Source: Bacillota bacterium
Lineage (GTDB): Bacteria > Bacillota_A > Clostridia > Peptostreptococcales > Anaerovoracaceae
DNA: 27,269 nucleotides
Direction: 5' to 3'
Assembly (NCBI GenBank): GCA_017437925.1
Contig: JAFRWQ010000204.1
Coordinates: 1 to 27,269 of the forward strand
Shown: in pieces, positions 21,026 through 27,269 of the stretch
Numbering within the stretch: the first letter of the stretch is position 1
Layout of the letters: each line of letters starts with the position of its first letter
The notes under the pieces: model-generated
Databases searched by the model: none
Told to the model about the DNA's origin: nothing
Seen by the model: only the letters and a program-made list of their open reading frames with translations
Translations under genes and position numbers: made by a program

Positions 21026-24000
21026 TTACGGCTGAGGGGACTGCTCTGTCTGCTGCGGCGTCTCCTCTGCCTTTTCAGGCACCATCATCTCCAAGTATCT
21101 TGAGAGAAGATCCATGTACTTGCCGTAGTCTATCCAGTTGCCGTCCTGCATGGCGGAGAGGGCGGCGTCGTAGGCCTGCTGGGCGTACTGGGCCAGCTCC
21201 TCAAGGGTCTCCGCGTTGAAGGGATTGCCCTCGGGATCGGTGAGCTCGGGTTTTTCCGCTGTCTCGGAGGGCTTGGTGCCGCCCGAAGGCTTTGAGGGCT
21301 CCGAAGGCTTAACCACGCCGTTTCTTATATCCTCCGCCATCTGATGGCCCGTGACTATGGGATAGGCGGTGTTCAGCGGGTCGCCCGAACCGTCTCCGAA
21401 TAGGGCGTTGAGGCAGTCGGCCAGGGTCGACTTGTAGGCCACCTTGTCGCCGTAGTAGGCCACGACCCTCTTGACCTCGGGCAGGCTCCCGGTGGAAGCC
21501 TCGAGGTAGATGGGTTCCACGTAGAGCAGGGTGTCTTCGACGGGTATCACGAACATGTTGCCGCGCAGGTACGAGGAGCCGGAGTTGTTCCAGAGGCTGA
21601 ATTCCTTTGAAATTTCAGCGTCCTGGTTGATCTGGGCCTCGATCTGGGAGGGTCCGTAGACCGTGCGGTCCTTGGGCATGCGGTAGAGCACCAGCTGGCC
21701 GTAGTTCCCGCCGTCCTGGCGGGCGGTCAGTATGCCGGTCAGGTTGGCCTTGCCGCTGGGGGTGTAGGGCAGGGCGCTGACGAATTCGGCGCTCTCTTCT
21801 CCGGGCAGCTTCATGATGAAGTAGTTGGGCTCCATCTGCTTGGTCTTCTGGCCGTACTGCTCGTCAGCTATGGCCCAAAGGTCCTCGCTCTGGTAGAAGA
21901 CGGCCACGTCGGTCATGTGGTACTTGGTGAAGACGTAGGCCTGCAGGTTGAAGAGGGCGTTGGGGTACTGCATGTGCACCTTAAGCTCGTCGGGCATGGC
22001 CGAAAGAGGCTTGAAGAGGGCCGGGTATATTCCCGCCAGGGTGTTCACCAGCGGGTCCTTCTCGTCGCAGATGTAGTAGTCTATGCTGCCGTCGTAGGCG
22101 TTGACCACCACCTTGACCGAATTCCTGATGTAGTTGACCCTGGTGTTGTCGGCGTAGGGCTCAGAGTAGGGGTAGAGCTCGCTGGTGGTGTAGGCGTCGA
22201 TGATCCAGTAAAGCTCACCGCCGGCGCAGACTATGTAGGGGTCGTTGTTGTAGGTGAGGAAGGGCGCTATCTTCTGGGCCCTGGTCAGTATGTTGCGGTA
22301 GATGTGGATGCGGGAGTCGGAGTTTATATTGGTCGAGATCAGCACCTTGAGGCTCCTCTCCTTAAGGGCGAAGAGCAGCCTGTTGAGCGGGGTGAGCCTG
22401 ATGCCGCCGTCCCCCTCGTACTCGCAGTAGACGTTGGACTCGCCGCTGGGGTAGTCGAACTCGGATTCGCCGGTGTTGGTGATCACGTAGCTGTCGGTGG
22501 ACTCGCCGTAGTAGATCTCGGGCCTTCCGACCACGATCTCGGGCACCTCCGAGACCGGGGGAATGTTGTCTATGAGCATGTCGGGCTGGCCGCTGGAGGT
22601 CACCTTGTCGACCCTTGAGAGGGTGATACCGTAGCCGTGGGTGTACTTAAGGTGCCTTATGAGCCAGGAATCCTCGATCTTCTCCTGGTCTATCTCCCTT
22701 GCCGAGAGGAAACACTGGGTGTACTCGCCGTTGACGTAGTAGCGGTCAACGTCCACGTCGTTGAAATTGTAGTAGGTCCTGATGGACTGGGTCTGGTTGT
22801 AGAACTGCTTGGCCGGGTCGAAGTCGTTGATCCTGATGTTGGAGAAGGTCTCCATGTTGTCCAGAACGTCTTCTTTGGCGAGACTCCCCTTGGCGGTGAA
22901 GTCCTTGACCTTGATGTCGGCCAGGTTGTAGGCGAGGCGGGTATATTTGATGTTGTTGGCCAGGTACTGGCTCTCCTTTGAAAGCTCGTCGGGAGCGACG
23001 ATGAGGCTCTGGACGGCGGACGCCGCGAGGCCTCCAGCCATCGATATGACGACCATGAGGGCGGGAAGGGCCAGGGCCAGCTTGAGCTTTTTCTTCTTTA
23101 TTGCCAGGACCAGCATCACCGCCGAGGCCAGGGCAAGCACCATTATGAGCCTGTAGACGGTCAGGGTGACCTTTATGTCGGTGTAGCCGGCTCCGTAGGC
23201 GACTCCGGTGCCGCCGTAGAGCAGGTTGAACTTGAGCAGGTAGAAGCGCAGGGCTATGCCGACGAAGAAGAGGACTCCCAGCACGGTGATCTCGCCGGAG
23301 GCAACCGAAAGCAGGGCCTTGCCCTTGGCCTTGAGCTCCTCATTGCCGCCTTTTTTGCGGCCTCCGCCTCCGAAACCGCCGTTGGAGGAGTAATAAGAGC
23401 CGGAACCGGACGAGCCCGGGCTTTGGTAGCCCTGGCCGTATGAGGACCCCGCGCCGTAGGAGCTTCCGTAGCCCGAAGATCCCTTGCCCGAGCCTCCGGG
23501 CATGCCGAAGAGGGCTGCGAGAATGTCAGCCATGGGGCTGTTTCCGAAGGGATTCTGCCCTCTGTAATTGTAATCGTCTCCGTCGCCGTCGCCGCTTCCG
23601 CCCTCGTCACCTCCTGCTCCGTACTCGGGGCCGTCGGAAGATACGGGACCCGCCTTGACCTGGCTTGCCAGTATGACGTAGAAGATGGCCAGCATCAGGG
23701 CCAGGCTCACCACTATGCTGATGGCGCAGGAGGCAAGGCCCTTGAGGAAGTCGAGCTTAAAGATATAAAAGCTCACGTCCTTGCCGTAGAGGGGGTCCGC
23801 CACCGAAAAGTCGGTGGAGTGGAAGAATTCCAGTATGTTGAACCACAGCGGGCTCACCACCAGGGCCGCGATGAGAAAGCCGAAGACCGCGGAAAGCCCC
23901 CAGGCCGCGCGGCTCACCAGCTTCTGCTCCTTGGCGCCCTGCAGGGTGAGGCCGCTCTTCTTTGTAAAGCCCTGCCTTAAAAGGCCCAGAAGCATCTTGG

Positions 24001-24202
24001 CCAGCAGAGTCACGATGATGAAGGCGGGGATACCCAGCTTGAGCTTTGTGAGAAGCTCGGTCAGGTAGACCGAGAGATAGCCCTGCTGGTGATACCATAT
24101 CATGTCCGTGATCACGTCGTTTAAGCTCAGGACCGCGACTATTATGAGCACGGCGGCCAGCAGCGCCAGCCTCAGCTTTAAGCCTGTCTTTTTAGCGTTC
24201 AT
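21026..24202 (-). CDS. UPF0182 family large membrane protein with Gly/Ser/Tyr-rich insert
   Basis: 1058 residues. About seven hydrophobic segments lie in the first 400 residues (e.g. 11-28, 57-75, 104-120, 158-180, 304-322, 350-368, 376-400), then a long extracytoplasmic domain. Family signatures: DPLYGKDVSFYIFKLDF (136-152), VAPDELSKESQYLANNIKYTR near 402, and SAREIDQEKI with IRHLKYTHGYG near 510. Between the fourth and fifth segments is a low-complexity insert at 184-287 not typical of the family. The C-terminus is a Pro/Glu/Lys-rich tail with a short helical region (about 970-1058). The ATG has AAAGGAG 7 bases upstream. It follows the big acidic membrane protein gene. Function of the family is unknown; envelope-related work is likely from topology. 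Confidence 0.93.
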   Translation of the reverse strand: MNAKKTGLKLRLALLAAVLIIVAVLSLNDVITDMIWYHQQGYLSVYLTELLTKLKLGIPAFIIVTLLAKMLLGLLRQGFTKKSGLTLQGAKEQKLVSRAAWGLSAVFGFLIAALVVSPLWFNILEFFHSTDFSVADPLYGKDVSFYIFKLDFLKGLASCAISIVVSLALMLAIFYVILASQVKAGPVSSDGPEYGAGGDEGGSGDGDGDDYNYRGQNPFGNSPMADILAALFGMPGGSGKGSSGYGSSYGAGSSYGQGYQSPGSSGSGSYYSSNGGFGGGGRKKGGNEELKAKGKALLSVASGEITVLGVLFFVGIALRFYLLKFNLLYGGTGVAYGAGYTDIKVTLTVYRLIMVLALASAVMLVLAIKKKKLKLALALPALMVVISMAGGLAASAVQSLIVAPDELSKESQYLANNIKYTRLAYNLADIKVKDFTAKGSLAKEDVLDNMETFSNIRINDFDPAKQFYNQTQSIRTYYNFNDVDVDRYYVNGEYTQCFLSAREIDQEKIEDSWLIRHLKYTHGYGITLSRVDKVTSSGQPDMLIDNIPPVSEVPEIVVGRPEIYYGESTDSYVITNTGESEFDYPSGESNVYCEYEGDGGIRLTPLNRLLFALKERSLKVLISTNINSDSRIHIYRNILTRAQKIAPFLTYNNDPYIVCAGGELYWIIDAYTTSELYPYSEPYADNTRVNYIRNSVKVVVNAYDGSIDYYICDEKDPLVNTLAGIYPALFKPLSAMPDELKVHMQYPNALFNLQAYVFTKYHMTDVAVFYQSEDLWAIADEQYGQKTKQMEPNYFIMKLPGEESAEFVSALPYTPSGKANLTGILTARQDGGNYGQLVLYRMPKDRTVYGPSQIEAQINQDAEISKEFSLWNNSGSSYLRGNMFVIPVEDTLLYVEPIYLEASTGSLPEVKRVVAYYGDKVAYKSTLADCLNALFGDGSGDPLNTAYPIVTGHQMAEDIRNGVVKPSEPSKPSGGTKPSETAEKPELTDPEGNPFNAETLEELAQYAQQAYDAALSAMQDGNWIDYGKYMDLLSRYLEMMVPEKAEETPQQTEQSPQP
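23342..23653 (-). repeat. Low-complexity Gly/Ser/Tyr/Asp region within the UPF0182 gene
   Basis: This part codes for residues 184-287: first an acidic Gly/Asp run (GGSGDGDGDDYNY), then an unusual hydrophobic patch NSPMADILAALFGMPGG, then repeats of the type GSSYGAGSSYGQGYQSPGSS and GGFGGGGRKKGG. Such Gly-Ser-Tyr tracts are flexible and prone to phase separation or cell-wall contact. It lies in a loop between membrane segments. Confidence 0.75.
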
Positions 24203-24246
24203 AAAGGCTCCTTTCCCGAAGAGGGTAAAGATTTGGGGTAGAATAC

Positions 24247-24274
24247 GGCCCCGCGGCGATAACGCGGCGGGGCC
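24247..24274 (-). other. Intercistronic GC hairpin between the acidic membrane protein and UPF0182 genes
   Basis: GGCCCCGC (24247-24254) pairs with GCGGGGCC (24267-24274), 12-base loop, 16 bases past the stop of the upstream gene. No U-run follows on the minus strand, so readthrough into the UPF0182 gene is likely; it may tune the ratio of the two products. Confidence 0.45.
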
Positions 24275-24289
24275 CGGGTGTCTTGCGGC

Positions 24290-27269
24290 TTACTTGTATT
24301 CGGAGTAGCTCTCTATCTTGTAGCCTCCGCCTATCCTCTCAAGCTTGTAGACCATGCGGTCGTCGAAGTCGTGCTTCTTGTCGCCGCTGGTTATGGTGAT
24401 GAATTCCTCGGTGAAGACGTAGACGCCGCTGGCGAAGCTTCTGACCTCGCCCAGGCTCAGCTGGGTGAACTCCTGCTGCTTCTCGGTGCCGGTCTCGTAG
24501 CTGACCGCCCTGTTGTAGGCGTCGCCGTCGGCCTTGAGGTAGTCGAAGACCTTGTTGTCGCCGTAGTTGACGTAGTCGTTCCAGGCGCAATTGTAGGCTA
24601 TCATGGCCGCGTAGACCTTCTTGATGATCTCGGGGTCGGTGACCTCTTCGCACTCGCCCAGATCGCTGTAGTCGCTCTTCCTCTCCTCCACGTATTCGAG
24701 GCTGGAGTCGAGGGCTATGGCCTTGATGTTGCCGTTGTTGTTCTCCTTTATGAGGGCTTCCATGCCCAGTTTTTCTTCAAAGGAGGGCTCTTTCGGGGCA
24801 GTTTCCTGGGTTCCGGTCTTATCCGCCGGCTCGCCGGCATCGGTCTTTTCAGCGCTTTCGCCCTTTATCTTGCCCGCCAGATTGCCGACGCCCTGCTTGA
24901 TGAGGCGCAGGCCCGACTTTGCCGCGTCGGTGAAGGCCTGGTCCAGCTGGATCGCGACCGCGGTGGCGGTGGAATCGGGCTTGAAGGTCTTGAGGCCGTA
25001 GACGGCGCCCTTGGCAAGCCCTATTATGAGCAGAAGTATGAGCAGGAAGACCAGGAAGGGATGGCCGCCGCCTTCTTCGTAGTCGTCGTCATCGTAATCG
25101 TCCTCGTCGTCGTAATCGTCCTCGTCATCGGGCACGCTTGCCGGCTTCTTGTCCGAAGCGGGGCGGGATACGGACTTTTCGCCCTCTTCGAGGCGCTTCT
25201 TTTCCTCTTCGGCCTCTCTTTCGGCCTGCTCTTTGGCCTTTTCCTGGGCGCGGGCGGCCCTTCTCGCCTTGCGGGTGGCGGGGTCGCTGTCCTGCTCGGA
25301 GAAGAAGGCTTCTCTCGCCTTGGCCATATCCTCCAGCTTCTTCTTGTATTCGGAGCGGTGCTGGGCCTCGGCTGCTTCGTTTTCCTTCATGGCAGCCATC
25401 TTCATCTCGACGGTGTTGCTCTTGAAGGCGTCCTCGCCCAGGGCGGAGGTGACGTCTACGAAGCGGGTCTCCTTCTTCGGCTCTCTTTCGGGAGCCTTTT
25501 CCTCCGTCTTTTCGGGGGTTCCGGGAGCCGGGGCTTCTTCGGCCGGCTTTTGGCCCTTGTTCTTTTCGAAGGTCTCGGTGCGCCTCTTTTCGGGATCCAG
25601 CAGGCTCTCGCCCTCTGCGCTCTCGTCAAGGCTGTCCAAAAGGGATCCTATGCCGTCGAGGGAGGCGGATGAAGCGCTTGCCGCAGCTTTTTCGGCAGCC
25701 TTTGCCGCTTCCGCCGCAGCTTTTGCCGCTTCCGCAGCGGCTGCCTCCGCCGCGGCCTTTTCAGCCGCTTCCGCTGCCGCTCTTTCGGCCTCGGCCTTTG
25801 CCTGTTCTTCCTGGGCTTTCGCGATCTCGTCCTTGATGGCGGTCTCTTCGCCCTTAAGGTCTTCGGCCTCGAAACCGAAGCGCCGGTATACGTGGGTGTT
25901 TCCGTCGACGGGAGCGGGGGCCGCGGACTCTTCCTCTTCGGGGGCGCCGGCCTGGCCGCTTCTTATGCGGTCAACTTCCTTATTCAAAAGCTGCTGGAAG
26001 AGGGCGGCTCCGGCCAGATGGGCCTTGGCCGCGGATCCTTCGGCGGGCGTTTGTGTTTCTTTGACTTCGGGCGCCGGAGCGGGCTTTTCGTCTTCCTTCG
26101 GGGTCTCCTTAAGAAGGGGAGCCGCGGGCTGAGCGCTCATGTGGTCCTCTTGCGGGGCGCTTCCTGTGGGCTCGTTGGCCGGGACCTTTGAGATGTCGGG
26201 CTCGTTGATGAGGCTGGTCAGCCACTCGTCGTCGGCGGGGACGTCGGGCTCGGTCTCTTCGAAGGTCTCGCCGGGAGCCTGGATCTCCGACACGTCGTCG
26301 AGGGTGAACTCTTCTTCTGCGGGCTTTGCTTTGGCCTCGGGGGCTTCTTCGCTCTTTGCGGTCTCGGGGGCCTTTTCAGCTCCGAAGGCTTCGGGAGCTT
26401 CGGCGGCTGCGGGCTTTTCTTCTCCGAAGGCTTCGGAAGTCCATGAGGCCTCGGGAGTCTCGGCGGTCTCGGGAGCCTTCGCTTCCGCTTCGGAGACCTC
26501 TTCAGTCTCTTCGGCAGGCTTTTCTATCTTGAGTATGGGGGCCTCATCGCTTTCGGGCAGGCCTCTTCCGATCTTTTCGGCCTCCCTGTCTATATTCCAG
26601 TTGAACTCCGCCGACGCCCTGTTTTCAAGGGGCGTGACGAAGGTGGTCTCTCTTATGGCGCGGGGCTCGACGCTGGCGGGGTCTATGAAGCCTCCGGCGG
26701 TAAAGCCCACGGCGGGACCCTGGGGCCTTGCGGGGGTCTCGTACTTGGCGCTGAGTTCTTCCGCCATGTCGGCAAGATTACCTTCAGCGGAAAGCCCGTT
26801 TGCCGCAGGTTCTGCGGGGGCCGCTTCTTCGGCGGCGGCAACGCTCTGGCGGACCTGCTTTACCGCTTCTTCGACCGCCTTAAGGGCCGCGGCGTCGAGG
26901 GCTGCCTTCTTCGCCGCTTCCTCTTCGGCCTTTCTCTTTGCTTCCTTTTCGGCCTCTTCGGCTGCTCTTCTCGCCTCTTCTTCGGCCTTTCTTCTGGCTT
27001 CTTCAGCCCTTCTTGCCTCTTCGGCCGCCTTTTCCTCGGCGATCTTCCTCTGCCTTTCGGCTTCCTCTTCCGCAGCTTTCCTCGCGGCTTCTTCAGCAGC
27101 CTTCTTTGCCGCAGCTTCCTCGGCGACGGCCTTCTTTATGGACTCTTCCCAGCTGAGCTTTTCGGCCTTGAGGTCTATGCCGCTGTTCTTCGCTTCTTCG
27201 GCGGCTTTGATGCGGGCCCTTTCCTCTTCGGTGAAGCTGGGACGGGTGTAGTGTATGTCGTTCCAGCTG
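24290..27269 (-). CDS. Large acidic, coiled-coil-rich single-pass membrane protein (N-terminus beyond right edge)
   Basis: At least 992 residues; the frame is open from the stop at 24290 to the right edge without an in-frame stop, so the Met at 26767 is internal and not the start. From the visible N-terminal end: WNDIHYTRPSFTEEERARI, then about 110 residues of Ala/Glu/Lys/Arg heptad-like sequence (coiled coil), a long acidic Pro/Ala/Glu region, a second Ala/Glu/Lys coiled coil (around 25670-25830), a DDEDDYDDEDDY run, one transmembrane helix (PFLVFLLILLLIIGLAKG, about 24992-25063) and a 230-residue C-terminal part outside the membrane. Its last 120 residues (VYVFTEEFITITSG ... MVYKLERIGGGYKIESY) look like an NTF2-like or TcaA-tail fold. 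Cytoplasmic N-terminus, outer C-terminus by inference. Function unknown; 87 bases upstream of the UPF0182 gene. Confidence 0.85.
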   Translation of the reverse strand, partial: SWNDIHYTRPSFTEEERARIKAAEEAKNSGIDLKAEKLSWEESIKKAVAEEAAAKKAAEEAARKAAEEEAERQRKIAEEKAAEEARRAEEARRKAEEEARRAAEEAEKEAKRKAEEEAAKKAALDAAALKAVEEAVKQVRQSVAAAEEAAPAEPAANGLSAEGNLADMAEELSAKYETPARPQGPAVGFTAGGFIDPASVEPRAIRETTFVTPLENRASAEFNWNIDREAEKIGRGLPESDEAPILKIEKPAEETEEVSEAEAKAPETAETPEASWTSEAFGEEKPAAAEAPEAFGAEKAPETAKSEEAPEAKAKPAEEEFTLDDVSEIQAPGETFEETEPDVPADDEWLTSLINEPDISKVPANEPTGSAPQEDHMSAQPAAPLLKETPKEDEKPAPAPEVKETQTPAEGSAAKAHLAGAALFQQLLNKEVDRIRSGQAGAPEEEESAAPAPVDGNTHVYRRFGFEAEDLKGEETAIKDEIAKAQEEQAKAEAERAAAEAAEKAAAEAAAAEAAKAAAEAAKAAEKAAASASSASLDGIGSLLDSLDESAEGESLLDPEKRRTETFEKNKGQKPAEEAPAPGTPEKTEEKAPEREPKKETRFVDVTSALGEDAFKSNTVEMKMAAMKENEAAEAQHRSEYKKKLEDMAKAREAFFSEQDSDPATRKARRAARAQEKAKEQAEREAEEEKKRLEEGEKSVSRPASDKKPASVPDDEDDYDDEDDYDDDDYEEGGGHPFLVFLLILLLIIGLAKGAVYGLKTFKPDSTATAVAIQLDQAFTDAAKSGLRLIKQGVGNLAGKIKGESAEKTDAGEPADKTGTQETAPKEPSFEEKLGMEALIKENNNGNIKAIALDSSLEYVEERKSDYSDLGECEEVTDPEIIKKVYAAMIAYNCAWNDYVNYGDNKVFDYLKADGDAYNRAVSYETGTEKQQEFTQLSLGEVRSFASGVYVFTEEFITITSGDKKHDFDDRMVYKLERIGGGYKIESYSEYK
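25093..25126 (-). repeat. 18-base tandem repeat coding for DDYDDE units
   Basis: CGTAATCGTCCTCGTC occurs at 25093-25108 and again at 25111-25126, period 18 bases (six codons). It encodes the Asp/Glu/Tyr run directly before the transmembrane helix. Length variation by slippage between strains is plausible. Confidence 0.7.

Noticed and set aside
25093..25126. Possible CRISPR or regulatory direct repeats
   Set aside because: Only two 16-base units with a 2-base gap, fully inside a coding frame as Asp/Glu/Tyr codons.
26139..27251. 370-codon plus-strand Ala/Ser-rich open frame, and similar ones at 24278-25672 and 25149-26132
   Set aside because: Mirror image of the Ala/Glu/Lys repeats of the minus-strand acidic protein; only low-complexity translation.

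Overview
The window looks like a chromosomal segment of a GC-rich, probably anaerobic Gram-positive bacterium of the Bacillota (Clostridia-like). The signs are strong GGAGG ribosome binding sites, an SLH-domain surface protein, DUF1846 and UPF0182 proteins, an aldo/keto reductase with a ferredoxin-like tail, an oxygen-sensitive class I fumarase-type hydro-lyase, and short hairpin plus U-run terminators. No rRNA, tRNA, CRISPR array, phage gene or transposase gene was recognised. The organism call is an inference from gene content; no species is claimed.

Layout. 1-1803 (minus): a tightly overlapping phospho-signalling operon, FHA protein - FHA protein - degenerate PP2C-like protein - Ser/Thr kinase (cut by the left edge), with its own promoter. 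1879-3836 (minus): an alpha-oxoamine synthase that resembles bacterial serine palmitoyltransferases, overlapping a short-chain dehydrogenase; a possible long-chain base pair. 3933-4652 (minus): a small membrane protein with a TrkA-C/RCK-C tail, divergent from an aldo/keto reductase (4811-5965, plus). 6118-8961 (plus): DUF1846 protein and a secreted SLH protein in one unit.

9.4-20.8 kb: the most distinctive part, a catabolic cluster that I do not recognise as a described pathway. An AraC-type regulator and an AbgB-like M20 hydrolase (plus strand) face eight minus-strand genes: two-subunit Fe-S hydro-lyase, AtuA (DUF1446), DUF4387, a YfcC/DcuC-type carrier, an M81 (MlrC-like) protein, an M20D amidohydrolase and a class I aminotransferase. 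The same pair of ATTGCA half-sites 21 bp apart, embedded in about 37 bp of similar sequence, lies upstream of both the regulator gene and the hydro-lyase gene, so one regulator probably controls both arms. A promoter plus a terminator-like leader sits between carrier and M81 gene. The cluster is bracketed by two diverged copies of an approximately 75-bp element (GC-rich hairpin plus a GTTATATAAC palindrome).

21.0-27.3 kb (minus): a UPF0182 membrane protein with an unusual Gly/Ser/Tyr-rich insert, preceded by a very large acidic, Ala/Glu/Lys-rich single-pass membrane protein whose reading frame runs off the right edge.

Working model for the cluster (inference): a carboxylate or N-acylated amino-acid compound is imported by the YfcC-type carrier, amide bonds are cut by the M20 and M81 enzymes, the amino acid is transaminated, and the resulting hydroxy or keto acid is processed by the hydro-lyase together with the AtuA/DUF4387 pair.
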